A stretch of 64,000 bases of DNA from Dirofilaria immitis (GCA_024305405.1 JAKNDB010000068.1:10835501-10899500); one strand, 5' to 3'. Shown: positions 38,814 to 51,936, counted from the stretch's first letter. A program made the numbers and translations. Notes: generated by a model from the sequence alone, not told the origin.

Positions 38814-41435
38814 ATGACGAGAATGTCTTCATCAACAACCCCACAGTTAAGAAGTCTTTTTGTACACGACCGTTGTTCTTCATCCATGTTTCAACGTTTC
38901 TTACTTTATATATATATTCCATTTGGTATATTACTATTTTGCTTACGTATTATTATTGGTGTACATATTTTATTTACTGCATGTATTCTACGCAAAACAA
39001 TGTTACTAAGGTGCACGGTAAGTTATCCTTCATTTCTGACACGCTCATCACTTACTGTCCACAGAGAGAAGCCTGAATCTGTTCAAAATTACAATTACAA
39101 ATTTATTCATAATTTGCATATTTACGGCGCATTCGTGACATCCGCATCATAAGTTTTATTTACGAGCAGAAACAATATGTTTTTTCAGAGTTTCAAATTT
39201 GATTTACAATATCAGAGTTTGATTTTTTATTTGATTTGCTATTTATTGTTTTATGGATATCTTATAAGTATCCTATGTTATTTTCAATTAAGTCTTTTCA
39301 TCACTGAAACATCCTACTCTTCACACATTGCACTGAACATCTTCCGATGCAAGTTAATTGTTATATGTACCGGGAACATTTTTCAGGTGTTGCGAGTAAT
39401 GTCATTCTTGCTTGGTTTAGTAGTATTCAGCGGTGGACCAGCTGGAGATTGGGATCATAAAGTACATCTTCTAGTTGCTAACCATGTTTCGACGCTTGAT
39501 CATATGGCTATTGACTTAATCGAGCCTTGTATATTACCTTCCGTTTGGGATATACCCAGCATTTTACTTTGGTAAGTCCCAATAGCAATATTTTAATAAG
39601 CTGTTCTATCGTTGAGAATTCCAAAGAGTTGTGTTCTGTTGATTTGGATGCCTCAAAAGGCGCTGATACAGTAGGTGAATTATCAAGTTTAGTTCAGTAT
39701 TTTTAAACCATTAATAGTTTCATAGATGTCTATTTTTAATCAGTTTTGATCAAGAATAACTGCTGAATGTTACTTTAAAACATATGATTTCAGAATAATC
39801 TTCAAACAATTTTTTCTTATATTTATTCACAGGTGTCTAGGGTACAAAGATTTGGGAGCTCGCCAAGGACATGCGGAGCTTATCCGTCGTTCAAAAATAT
39901 TCTGCGAAAAAATGCTTTACCGCTTCTTACTTTTCCAGAAGAAGCAATAACGAGTGGTTCCACTGGTCTTCTCAAATTTAGCACATGGCCATTCGAAGTA
40001 TGTTACATTATGTATTCTCTTTTTTGCGTATTTTATTTACAGTGATAATCATCTTCGAAATTTAGGTAGCCGATTCAGTTCAGCCAGTTTTAATATCAGT
40101 GTATCGTCCATTTTTTGACAACATCGCAGTATCAGTTTTGGGTGGCTCATGGTGGCAGGATATTTTCTATTTTCTGTTTGTTCCATTTACTGTCATGAAG
40201 GTACGATTTAATTTTTCCATCTTAGCCCATTTCCAGTAATTATGTTCGAAAAAGAAGTTCAAAATATAATTTTTGATATCTGCTGTTAGAATTGTTTAGC
40301 CCTTTTAGTGTATTATTCACAGGAAATTACATGGAATCATATTGAACAGAGTCATACATTCAATTTTCGAAATAAAATATGGTACAATTCTAATTATAAA
40401 TTATTCGTTTAAATTAATCCATACTTATTTAGTTAAGTATTTTGCATCGGAATTTGTTTATTAGTTTTATATTTTAAGTATTTAATATAATTTTTTCTTA
40501 TCTGTAGAGTTATTTCCGAACATGATTTTAGATACGTTGGCTTCATCCTCTGCATCGTAAGAAGAGCTCAGATCCGAATAAACCAAGCGAAACAATTGAA
40601 GAGTTCACAAAACGGGTTGCAGATATTATGGCTACCAAATTAGGTGTGGTTTTTTTTTTCTTCAATGTTATTCACCAACTTTATCTCTTACACTGCAGGT
40701 ATTGCCGCGACCCCGTTTACTTCTCAAGATGCAGTTGAGGAAGCAAAACGGCATCTTGAAGAAAGACGACGATCGTTTCTAAACATAAGATTAAATAATG
40801 ATTCTCTAAGGAAAAATCGTTCCTGGCGGAGTGTAAAAAGCATAGCAGAATATCTCGATGCACTGGCAATGAAAATCAAGCAAGCTTTTCCAGCAGTTCC
40901 ACTTGTAGCTATAAGGTAAATAGTATTCATTCAAGAAGGCAACTAGATATTACATCTGTATTGTAAAAATTTTTCAGTTTCTGCATTTAAAATTTGTTTT
41001 TAGATTAAATTACAGTTTCTTTTTCTCTTTTTAGTTCTAAATTTTGTCCAAAATACATTAATTAATTACTTTACTTGAAATATTTCCAATTATTAATGTA
41101 ACCTTTTGGCTTCATTATTTTTCCTCTCTATAAGCAGACCTAAAAATATAGTGTATTAAATCCAGTTCTTTTAAATTATCCAGTTATTAAGTACTAACTT
41201 TTTCTCCTGTAGGGAAGATCTAGAACACACGCAAGATGGTAATGCAACATGTGAGCGTATAACGATGGGGAAAATAAAATTGAATCCACTGGAAATTGAA
41301 GATTTATCACCGGGAACAAATCCACAGCAATGGTCAAAAATATATAGTCATCGGAAGTGGAATCTTATTGAAACAAATCGTGCAAAATATTTGAAACGAA
41401 TTAGTGGACAATTAGAATATGAAAGTAATTTATGA
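38814..41435 (+). CDS. aup-1: AUP1 homologue (ancient ubiquitous protein 1), seven exons
   Basis: ER and lipid-droplet membrane protein that recruits the ubiquitin-conjugating enzyme UBE2G2 in ER-associated degradation. Exons: 38814-39017, 39387-39571, 39833-39997, 40066-40200, 40532-40643, 40699-40915, 41213-41435, giving about 413 residues, close to human AUP1 (410). It has a hydrophobic N-terminal hairpin (about residues 25-48, IPFGILLFCLRIIIGVHIL), the acyltransferase-like block with NHVSTLDH, then FPEEAITSGSTGLLKFSTWP, and VPFTVMKIRWLHPLHRK. A CUE-like segment follows (IKQAFPAVPLVAIREDLE), and a C-terminal helix region corresponds to the UBE2G2-binding part. One frame break lies in the A6 run at 39907-39912; one more A restores both frame and phase. 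No other fault is seen. Confidence 0.93.
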
Positions 41436-42773
41436 TTATTAATTTTTTCATACTTTATTTATTTTTTATTTTGTTAAAAGGGATAAAGTAAAGAAAGGCA
41501 GATCTAAGAAACAACATAGTATGAATGGAAGAAATTAAAAATAAGTGTTTCATGGAAGAAGTATGGGATATATTCCTTGAAAAAATATGATTAAATAAGT
41601 GATGTGAACTAAGACGACGATCGAAACGATCAATACTTTTCCATTAATATTTTTGTCTCCCATCTCTCAATTATTTGTCATGTTTTCAAAAATGAATGAT
41701 GAATGTATATCTCAACATGTCCATAAGTTTTATGACAGTATCAGTTTATTTGTTTTTCATTTCCAAAACTTTGTGAAAATGTATGAAGTTTAAGCAAGTT
41801 TAAAAGGATTCGTTTTGTACTCAAATATAAGTATTTTGAGATGTATAGTTTAATGTGCATTAGGAATTTCGGAAAATGCCTCTCATTTTTGGTACTGGCA
41901 AGAGAATATTCAGATGAATTCGCTGGGATTTTGAGGAAGAAGTAGAGATAATAGAAAAAATGTCATTTTAGGCTTTTACATTTTCACTTTTATTGCAGTC
42001 AATGAAACAACAATTTCTTAAATCACGTGATGGATGTGCATATAAACACTTGTAAATCACTGTTTGGAATATTGATTTTAGAATTTTTAGATCGATTGCG
42101 TAGTGATATATCTCGTGTTTTTGTTGTAATGATTTTTGTACACGACAATGTTTGATATGCTATGGTAAAAATGTGAAATTTTTGGATCTTTGTCAGCACG
42201 GTATTATAACTGTTAACCATAACATAATATTTATGTCCATTAGATGAACTGATTATTATATGGAAGTTTTAAATAACTCCCAAAGTGATGAATGTGAACT
42301 TGAGCATTGCATACGCCATTATTTGTGCAACAAGCAATATGCCCTCAGATTCGGTTTACTGAACATGCAAAAACAATAAAGTACTAGTATTTGTTGCTAA
42401 GTTGAGTGAGAATTATATGCCATTTGAGACAACACCAAATGAGGAATTTTTCTATAGCTGAAATTCAGCAGTAGAAAAATTGTTTGAATTGCCAGTTGAA
42501 TACGCAGAGCAAAGCATCAAATATTTGAAGCTCAATTCTCTTGTTCTTGGTAGATATTGCTTCGATTAAAAATGTGCTCAATCGGAGTACATTTTTAATC
42601 GGAGACCGATTGAATCATCGTTCAATAGTGATATTTCATTTGAGCAAATTTGCCGGCACTGAAAGAGAGAGAAAGAAAAGTGGAACATGTAATGCAATTG
42701 ATTTAGATTATCTTCAAGAATTTTCGGGATGTGTTGGATATTGGAAATTAACTATAGCTAAATCATCGGATCG
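41436..42773. other. Intergenic
   Basis: Follows AUP1 by 1.3 kb to the next same-strand gene, too far for a typical nematode operon. Plus-strand frames in 42541-42760 are open for short spans but not phased to the next gene. This is probably promoter DNA of the RbfA homologue. Confidence 0.4.
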
Positions 42774-44539
42774 ATGCAAGCTTTTGCGCAACTTTTTACG
42801 AAATGCGCTGTTCCTGTCAATATATCAGTTCGAGATATTACCAGTTCGTTAATTACATGTTCGTATATGAATCCTTACAATAGACGAACAGGGCGAGGAC
42901 ATGCAAATGATATGTTGCATCGCGATTGGCCCCGATTTGTCGTAGCGAACAAAAAAGTTTCACAAGAACGGTAGCCCGATTAGTCGGCGTTGATAGCGGT
43001 CTGGAGAAAACTGTTAGCTTTTTCTTATTTTGATTAGTTTAAGGCTCCGGAAATACTGTGTTACTGAAATCTATCCTTCTGCTTATTAAATGAATTCAGA
43101 AAGTTTAAAAATAAATTTAGTGATTCGCTGCTAATGATATACAAAACTAGATTTATGTGCTTTGAATTTAATGATGATTTGTTTACTCATTTAACTGAAT
43201 GACTTAAAAGAGCAGTATCTTTTTCTAAATACGACATGATTTTGAATATGCTATGACTTATTCCATGCTTCAGATTTTCGAGATCTGTAGAGTTTAAGTA
43301 TAGAGGATTTTTTCTTTATTTATAGCAATAAAGTATTTATCAACGAAGTAATCAAAAAAGAAGTTGAAAAAAGTTTGAAGGTTTGTCCTTATTTAATAGA
43401 TCTATTTAATGTAATTACAATGATCCCTTCGAAGATATCATTAATGGTTCATTTATTATAGATGTTGATGTTGAATATTGGAAAGAAACCGAAACAAAGG
43501 AAACTAAGTGAGATAAAAAGGAGTCGTTTAGGACGAATGTTTTGGAGCATATTTTTCAAATTTTATGTGAACATGATCGATTTTATGAGATAGAAGGATT
43601 GGAATTATATAAGGCATATCTTTATTGGATTACTTAAATCCTTTTTTTTACGAATTCTGTTATATATACATTTAAAAAATTGATTAGAATGAAGCACATT
43701 TATAATATTTATGATACCTTAGTGATTTGCACATATGTAATTTCTAATTTGGACTTGCTGAAGTTTTTTTGCTTCACTTCTGTTGCTCTTAATTTCATTA
43801 GAGAAGCATGGTGGGCAATTTGGAAGATACTTTGCAACAAATTTCAGGTCGACATAGGTCCAACATTTAAAGTAATGGATGTTTACTGGTTGGCAAAAGG
43901 TAATAAATCCGATGAGGTAATTTTTTTCTTTTTGAAAGATGAAGTTAGTTGCTTTTCTTAACTGAGCTCTCAAAATTTTCTGAATTCCATTGTTATGTGA
44001 TTTCCAGAATTTTCCTAATACATTCTACATCTCTCTATTGAATGCGTTTTCTTTGTATTACAAAAACAACATGTAATTTCAGATTACAGATAAAGTGTTA
44101 AAAGGATCAGAAGACTTTGTGCGTAAAAGGCTATCGGAATCACTAGGCAGTCATAATATTCCACGTTTAGCTTTCGTTGCCGAATGTAAGCATCTCGTGG
44201 AGCAGGTACGAGTAGATCAGTTGCTTGCTTTTTATTAGTATCTCTTATCTACGAATTTTGTGGAAATTGATCTTTGTCATTAGACCATAGCTGCATGTTA
44301 TGAAATCTTCGACAGTAAAATAATTCTTGCATAAATTTTCTTAAGCACGATGGATCATCTCAATATCTTAAATTTTTTAGGAAATGAATTGTTTATTTGA
44401 AAAAGCAGACTATGGTATGCAGTATCGAGCGTTAAGTCATACTGGTGCTGTCTTCGGATCAATGGCTGATGCAGGTTCACCCAATGATAGTAATAACACG
44501 CAAAATAAAAATATAAGTGTGAAGAAATTGAGAAAGTAG
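42774..44539 (+). CDS. rbfa: Mitochondrial RbfA homologue, six exons
   Basis: Ribosome-binding factor A, which assists maturation of the small mitoribosomal subunit rRNA. Exons: 42774-42970, 43326-43380, 43462-43613, 43848-43916, 44083-44205, 44381-44539. The N terminus is basic and hydrophobic, without acids for the first 20 residues, and fits a mitochondrial targeting signal. The KH-like core is recognised by TNVLEHIFQILCEHD, VDIGPTFKVMDVYWLAKGN, VRKRLSESLGSHNIPRLAFV and LFEKADYG. The A5 run at 43515-43519 needs one more A to join frames, and exon 3 then becomes 153 bases, in phase at both ends. The intron after 43613 starts with GC rather than GT. The assignment of exon 1 rests on phase and composition and is less sure than exons 2-6. 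Confidence 0.82.
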
Positions 44540-45125
44540 AATTTCGTTACAAACAAGAAATAATTCTAATTAATATTTCCAATTTTGAATTAAAGGACTA
44601 GATTTTTTCCTCTTAGATTTTGTCTAAGATTTGCTCAGTCATTCTCTTAAGGTAATTTCAAGTTGATGATTATTTATGAATTTTTCCAATATTATTTTAC
44701 GAGATGTGATTCGCTTTGGAAATTTTTATGGGTAAACTATTTGATAAATTTTATTTATGTAGCAGACGTATAGCATTTTTTTTTGGCTAACAAAGAATCT
44801 GTTATCTAATAATATTAGAGCTCAGTAAATACTAATTATCGATCTTTCTGGTATAAAATTATTATATGAAATTTGAAAGAAAATAAATAATACAAAATAA
44901 GTGAATCAAAGAAATCAAATCTTCGCTATTCATAACTGAAGACAGTGTTTTGTTCGTTCATTAAATTCTTCTGATAGAATACTGTGGTTCTTTTTATTAT
45001 TTCCTTTAATTTATTATTTAATTAGATTGTAGTAAGTTTTATATTTTTATTACCAATTCTTTGATACAAAGAAGAAATCATCAAATATTTGTGGCACAAA
45101 AAAGATTGTAGTTGGTAATGGTTAC
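44540..45125. other. Intergenic, no gene seen
   Basis: AT-rich 3' flank of the RbfA homologue with nothing recognisable. Confidence 0.5.
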
Positions 45126-45300
45126 ATCACGCTGATTCCTCCAGTGTAGCGCGCGTGCAGCCCTGGACATCTAAGGGTATCACAGACCTGTTATTGCTCA
45201 ACTTCATGCGGCTAAACACCGCTTGTCCTTCTAAGAAGTTGTCTGGACAAAATTATCCACTAACTATTTAGTAGCTAGAGTCTCGCTCGTTATCGGAAAC
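45126..45300 (-). pseudogene. Orphan fragment of 18S rRNA
   Basis: About 170 bases match the 3' third of eukaryotic small-subunit rRNA in reverse orientation. On the minus strand one reads the conserved GAGACTCTAG segment, then AAGGACAAGCGGTGTTTAG, then CAATAACAGGTCTGTGATRC-type sequence, TTAGATGTCCAGGGC and GCACGCGCGCTACACTGG. Both flanks are ordinary AT-rich DNA, so the rest of the gene is absent. It is a non-functional insertion or relic. Confidence 0.93.
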
Positions 45301-47637
45301 AAAAAAGGTGGGAGTTCACTCCAAGTTCATGAAATATTTAGAATTATTTGGAAAATTTGAACTTTTTGGATGCATTTTTGAAAATGAAATTTCAAAATGT
45401 ATCAAATTAACTTTAGAAAACATGCTGTATTAATAACGTCTACACTGTTTTCTTAACTGTTGCGCTAAATATTATATATTATAAATACAATTAATGTTTA
45501 GCTGCATGAATTCATACAGCTCTTTCTGACATTCAGAAATGATTAGTTCTCTCTAATTCATGCAACTTTTCATCAGGGAGCATCCATTTTCATGTTATGT
45601 ATGAATTTTGCAGTTATGCTTGTACCATTGATGAATTTAAAATTTTCTACCAAAAATGAAGCTAGCCAGTGCAGGGAATATCGAAACACAAAAAGAATAT
45701 TAGAAAGTTCTGCATGATCGTAGCAACAAATGTTGGATTAGGATTCTGGATTATTTTCTTAGCACGGGGAAGACGTCAGAATTGATAATGTCTATCAAAA
45801 ATCTTTCAGTATCAAGTCTTCATCAATGATAATATGAGCGGATTGAGAATGATTTGTTTAGATACCACTGAAAGACTGCTAATTTTGTTAATTACTATTG
45901 GTATATTCCCTAGCTCCATGGTTTTATTGAGTTCTAAAAAGCAAGGAACAAAAGTTTTGCTGAAATGTAGAGGATTTCTTTAGAAAAAGTTTCACAAATT
46001 CCAAATAAGGGAAAAATTAGTCATATTTTTTTCCCTTTTCTCACATTTAATGTCCATAGTTTCTTATTTCAGTACTTCGACTGGTTTACTTTTCGCATAT
46101 TGCATTATTTAAAATCTAAATTCAGAAGATATGGTTACAATTTTTCTAACAAACGTTCCCAAAAAACGGTCAATAAAAATATCTAGTGAATTTATCGATA
46201 CGATCCAAAAATAGAATAAAGATTAAATATTTAAAATGACCTAAAGATTAAATATTTGAAATGACGTAATCTTTCCCTAGCACAACGGCCTAATGGGAGA
46301 GAAGCGGGAAGTTCAAATGGAAATCAAATGAATAAAGTGAGTAAAGATATGTGAAATTCAAACCTATGACGGTGGCATAAAATAATGTCAAAATATTTTC
46401 TTTTAAATTTTTACGGATTTTCACAAAATTTTTTTGATAATAGGACAATTTAAAGAAAAATATATTCCACATGGAAATTATAATTCATTTAACGATTTAG
46501 AAAATGCAATAAAATTTCACTTTCAGACGAAGGATTATTTTTCGCTCATGATGTGACTTGCTTTCATTTTTTCCACTTTTATTCACCGTTCAGATTCCAT
46601 GAAACGCTTCTTTTCCATGAATTTAAATAACGAAACTTATTCAAAATCAATCGACACTGCATTCTTGAACACAATCTTCAGTATTCATCCTTGTTCTCAC
46701 ATTCTGATTTTGCTGTTCTCATCACATAGACTAAAATTTTTTCCCTAATCATGAGCAGTTCAGTTGGAAAAAATACACAATGATTAAAAGCAACATTATA
46801 CTCATATAAAATGATAACAAATAATTAGATAAAATATTTGTAGAGTACTGTTCTGGATTGAATCATTAATGGAATGATTTATTAGAGGATTATCATTTGA
46901 TATTTGCTTGCAGAAGTTAACATATTTTTTTCATATTTTTAAGTAAAAGTTTTTTGAAAAGTAACTGCCGTTTCGAAATGTGAATAAGTTTACATACCTT
47001 ATGGAATTTCTATAAATTGCAAAACAGACAAAGTTCAAAATTCTTAAACACCATTTATAGGAGAATTCAAGAATGTTTAGCATTCCAATTCCAAATGTGA
47101 ACTGTACTGAATCGTTTCTTTTCATGCCTATTAATCATTCTTTTATTCCCAAATATATCTAAACGAAGCCAAAATCAATCATATGCATATGATAATTTTG
47201 TATTATTCAGCAACATATGATCATATTTGCGTAAAATACGACTTTATTTCCTTATAAAATTAATGAAACTATAAGAAAGGAGAGAAATCAAACTTATTAT
47301 GCAAAAGATTAGAGCTTCGTAATATGTTATGCGGTTTAATGAAATGTATAAAAACGATTCTGCTGTCAGTGCAGCGATTCTGTTATTACTTCACTGAACT
47401 CATTGGATGTTTTTCATGATTTCTCTTTCTATTTATACAAAATTTCGAGGAATACTTTTCGAAAATATTCCCAAAATTCCGCGTCAGATTCGTTACTCTA
47501 AGCCTTATCATTTATCGATGAAAGTTATTCTCGAATGCATATGCTGTTATTATATCTTTTGCCTATTATCGTATCGTCATTAAATATCACACAAATAAGT
47601 TAGGGGACATTGCTCTTAATATAGAAACAAACGCTCA
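45301..47637. other. Intergenic, no gene seen
   Basis: AT-rich. Short minus-strand frames near 46290 and 46931 lack exon signals. Nothing else is recognised. Confidence 0.45.
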
Positions 47638-47998
47638 TACGATGATTTTGTCGTATATATTTGTCTAATTATAGATATATACGATGATTTTGTCGTATAT
47701 ATTTCTTTAATCATAGATATGGATTATGATTCGTCTATGTTGGTCTCATCATAGATATGCATTATGACCCGTCTAATCGTAGATATATACCATGATCTTG
47801 TCGTATATATTTGTCTAATCATTGATATGGATTATGATTCGTCTAATCATAGATATATACGATGATTTTGTCTTATATATTTCTTTTATCATAGATATGG
47901 ATTATGACTCGTCTAATCATAGATATTTACGATGATTTTGTCGTATATATTTGTCTAATCATAGATATGGATTATGACTCGTCTATGTTTGTCTTGTC
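47638..47998 (+). repeat. Hairpin satellite array, left
   Basis: Alternating units of about 42 and 28 bases. One is built on atatacgatgattttgtcg plus tatatatttgtcta; the other on atggattatgattcgtcta. Both are joined by atcatagatat. The first unit contains an inverted repeat, ATATACGA and TCGTATAT around an 8-base loop. Copies differ by a few bases. Confidence 0.9.
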
Positions 47999-48057
47999 GG
48001 GAAACCGAGAGAAATTAATTCAAATTTATTCCTAAAAAATACATTTTTGTAACAAAT

Positions 48058-48150
48058 TAATTCATCAACGATTTCCTGTTTTCACACTAATTCATTAACG
48101 ATTCCTGTTTCTCACACTAATCCGTCAACGATTTCCTGTTTTTGCACTAA
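48058..48150 (+). repeat. Three copies of a 30-bp unit
   Basis: Three imperfect units of the form aacgatttcctgttttcaca followed by ctaatt, placed between the two satellite arrays. Confidence 0.85.
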
Positions 48151-48406
48151 TCAAAATATTTATGTAAAATTTCTTATTCATCATTCACCCAAATTCCTTT
48201 CCCACATTTGTTCCAATCCAAATATCTGTTTTATCTATTTACAAATCTTACCAATCCAAATTTTTTCTCTCATCACGCCCCTTTTATCACCCTATATAAA
48301 CACAACCACAGCAACAGATTTCAAGCTTGTTTGTTTGTTTTATTTTTAATTTTTAATAAAATTTCCTCACTTGTTGATTGTCCCCGCAACAGATTTATCT
48401 TCCACA

Positions 48407-48632
48407 ACATATACGATGATTTTGTCGTATATATTTGTCTAATCATAGATATGCATTATGATTCGTCTAATCATAGATATATACGATGATTTTGTCGTAT
48501 ATATTTGTCTAATCATAGATATATACGATGATTTTGTCGTATACATTTCTTTAATCATAGATATGGATTATGACTCGTCTACGTTTGTCTTATCATAGAT
48601 ATGCATTATGACCCGTCTAATCATAGATAGTT
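48407..48632 (+). repeat. Hairpin satellite array, second block
   Basis: The same units and orientation as 47638-47998. Confidence 0.9.
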
Positions 48633-49204
48633 AAACTTTTTGTTTCGTTAATTAAAAAATTTTTTTCCACTGAAGGTGACAACATTATAACCATTTTCAT
48701 TTCTTATCTTGCTTCATTTTTTTGAAAATATTATTTTGTGAAGAACAAAGTTCAGCATAAAAACTTATTCATTGAACTTCCGAATAATTTTGTGAATATC
48801 ATTCTTTCCATGTATCCATATCATCATCATCATTTTTGAAACAAATAATGATGATATGGATTCAAATCAGCAATGTAAAACAGTAGAATTGGCACTTTTT
48901 CAAATCATTGCTTCATAATCTGCAGATTTTTTCGTTAAACTATTACAGTATAACGACAGTAAACATCAATTAGGTATTACTATTTTCGAAGATTTCATGC
49001 TGGTTCCGCTGTCCAAAAATTCCAGGGAAAATGATCATTGAAGTTGTTTGGATTATAAAATGAATCAATTTAGATTATTACAGTTACCAAACTGGCAATT
49101 TGAAATAGAGAAATTTCACTAACGCAAGTGAGTTTAGGTAAAACAACTTAGAAAGAATATTCAAGAAAGAAAAATCATAGAGAAATAATAATTAGAGCTA
49201 CGAG
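48633..49204. other. AT-rich spacer
   Basis: No gene seen. Around 48820-48860 there is a short inverted repeat (atccatatcatcatc and gatgatatggat). Confidence 0.4.
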
Positions 49205-49639
49205 TTTAAACATCGAGAAATGATTGAAATGTGGCATATGCGGCAAGAAACTTGAATATTTAAAAGAATTCCAAAGACGTGAAAACAATACATAGAAATG
49301 AGGAGAGACCGTATAAGTGCAGTCAATCTTCGTATTTGATATAACAGAAATGGATATATAAGGAACAGCACCGATGAAAACATCCGAATGTGACCAATGC
49401 GGCAAATGATTCAGATGGTTCTGGAATTTGCAACGACACGAGCGGAAATATACACTGGAACGGTCGTTCGAATGTGATGGGTATGATAAACGCTTCAATT
49501 TAAATATATATTTGAAAAAACATCAAAAGATGCATCGAAATTCTACGATAATAGTAAGTTCTTTAACTAATCCAGTAGCAGATGATCTCTATCACGACTG
49601 TATTAATAATCAACTTCAAGATTATGAAATTATTGCATA
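49205..49639 (+). pseudogene. Decayed C2H2 zinc-finger sequence
   Basis: Zinc-finger spacing and linkers can still be read, but with stops and lost ligands. Examples are CGICGKKLEYLKEF with no His pair, a linker relic NEERPYKC, then ECDQCGK followed by a stop and FRWFWNLQRHE, and FECDGYDKRFNL...KKHQKMH, in which the second Cys is Tyr. At least three in-frame stops interrupt it, so this is more than a single sequencing error. It is probably a relic of a multi-finger transcription-factor gene or of a finger-bearing mobile element. Confidence 0.7.
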
Positions 49640-50109
49640 ATTTTGCTATTATGATTTGCCTCTTAAATCTTAGAAAATTTCAAATGATGACAAGATAGAT
49701 TTCATATTACATCCATTTATTTTATTGCTTAAATTTTAAATTTGCCATTTTAATTCAATGTAATTTTTGATAATTATATTTTTCTATCAGTCACTCTAGT
49801 TTATTATCTACAACTTTTTTATTAGGAATTACTTTTCAATAGATTCCAAATTTCAGCCAAATATATTTTGTTGAGATTTGAGTGAAAGGCATTACCCATC
49901 TGATGAAAAAAAAAGAGCAAAAATAAGTAAAAAGTATCGATTGAAAAAAAAAGAACAATTGTAGAAATAGTGAAGGAATTGTTGATGTTAAAAAGCAATG
50001 AAAATAACTCATTAATTTTTGTACCATATATACGATTATTACTTTTAACAAAAAATTTCTTTCTAATTGTTTCAATAAAACTTCCGTAATATGGATGGAT
50101 ATGTAAGAT
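49640..50109. other. AT-rich spacer
   Basis: No gene seen. It contains A-rich purine tracts that give spurious minus-strand frames. Confidence 0.4.
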
Positions 50110-50378
50110 AAAATCATAAACATATAAATTAAGAAATATTAATCAATTGTATATACATCATAAACACATAAAAAAAGAAAGCTAAAATCATAAACATATA
50201 AATTAAGAAATATTAATCAATTGTATATACATCATAAACATATAAAAAAAAGAAAGCTAAAATCATAAACATATAAATTAAGAAATATTAATCAATTGTA
50301 TATACATCATAAACATATAAAAAAAAGAAAGCTAAAATCATAAACATATAAATTAAGAAATATTAATCAATTGTATGT
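50110..50378 (+). repeat. 75-bp tandem repeat, 3.6 copies
   Basis: Units start at 50110, 50184, 50259 and 50334 (periods 74, 75, 75) with aaaatcataaacatataaat. Copies are almost identical, which suggests recent expansion. Confidence 0.95.
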
Positions 50379-51879
50379 ACAAAACATGGAATTGAGAGTT
50401 AAAATCGTGAATAAAATTATTCCTGCTGCTTGAGATAAAAATATTTTAACAAAAATTTTTTTGAGAATTTAAATATGGATCCGGATCCATTTTCAGGAAT
50501 TGTTTCCTTTAAATTGCGAAGTTGATAAGGTAGCAAACTGAAAAACAATAGTCTAAACTTAATTTACATGAATCACTAACAACTTTTCACTACTATAATC
50601 CAATCTGCGTGATTTCATTTTGTTTATTGCTTATTTAAATATTTTCTAGAAATTGCTTTTTAAAAATTGTTTCAGTTCTTCGATTTGATCGTGAAATTCT
50701 TTTAAATTCAATTCATTTTGTTCTTGAAGATTCTTGAAAAGAGAATTAAATAATTGTTGTGACAATAAATTCACAAGGAAATCATTAAAATTCAAACAAT
50801 CCAAACAAACAAATTTCTTCTGCATTCTTATGATTAAATTGTAGTTGTTTTGCAGAAAGTGTAGCATTTTAAAAATCGACTATGGCATGCTTTTGAATCA
50901 AGCAAAATAACTCTTAAATTATATTTCGTAATAATTCAACGCCTGTCATTGATTAATGACTCTTCCATTCTTAATCGAGCATCTTAGACGATACTAAAAA
51001 TCAAAAATCTTCATTAATCCTATCAAAAATAATAGAGAATTATCTATGAATAATGTGAAATAATTTTTTCTGGCTGATATGTTTAGAGTGGTAAGAGCAT
51101 GGAAAAACTTTTGGTACAATGAATTTTAATGAAGTTTGCAAATTCATGCAAGTCAGATGTGTTGCATTTTCAAAACCAATCAATTACTGAAAACCATTCG
51201 GAGCTTTCGATTTACGTATTCAACCACATATCCAACTGTTTTGCGTATGTTATTACAAAATAATAATGATAGTAATTGAATGTTTAATAATTAATTAACA
51301 GTACTTGTTTTTAATAACATAATGCATTGTCTACTACGCAATTGTATCATCGAAGCAAAGAGAGAAACTGAGAAACTTTCATAGCATCTTAAACTAGCGA
51401 TGTTTGAGAGCATAATATATTCTCTATCTTTTTAAATTTGATACAGAAAAATAAAGATAGAAATGAAAAAAAAGGAATACAATTAGTTCCAAAAAAAGCA
51501 ATTTTCATAAATAATCAAGCTTTTACAAACTGAAATTTAAAAAATAATAATAAACATTTCAGTAAAGGAAGAATAAAGCAGCATATATTATGAAGATGAA
51601 CAATGAAAAACTCGATTTTCCGGTCAATATCTATCGATTTGCCTAAAATTTTTGTCAAAAATTATGAAATGAAAAGTTTGCTGAAGGAATTACCAATGCC
51701 AGCTATTAAAATCATTCATTTATTGGCTAGACTGACAATAACTTTTTCTTTTTCGAAAATATTTACATTTGGGAGATGATTCAATTAATCATAGAATGAC
51801 TAATCATAGAATAAAATCTTAAACAGATCAAAATCAAATCAGGCTAATAGTTACTTGCAACTGCACAAAAAAAGTTAGA
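50379..51879. other. AT-rich spacer, no gene seen
   Basis: Includes a perfect palindrome atggatccggatccat near 50475. A minus-strand frame at 50646-50867 has Gln/Leu-rich character but no exon signals. Confidence 0.35.
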
Positions 51880-51936
51880 TGATATATATGATTAGATAGA
51901 TGTATATGACAAAATCATCGTATATATCTATCGATT
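51880..51936 (-). repeat. Hairpin satellite unit, inverted
   Basis: Reverse complement of the unit at 47638-47998 (gacaaaatcatcgtatatat). Confidence 0.8.

Noticed and set aside
38642..38887. Minus-strand 81-codon frame
   Set aside because: It is the antisense of AUP1 exon 1 and its leader.
42541..42852. Plus-strand 103-codon frame before the RbfA homologue
   Set aside because: It overlaps the start of the RbfA exon in another frame and has no similarity of its own; the RbfA frame there is far more protein-like and phases with the next exon.
38814..44539. AUP1 and the RbfA homologue as a nematode operon
   Set aside because: The 1.3-kb gap is much longer than typical operon spacing, although both lie on the same strand.
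47638..48632. CRISPR-like array
   Set aside because: Units are contiguous tandem repeats without unique spacers, in a eukaryotic genome.
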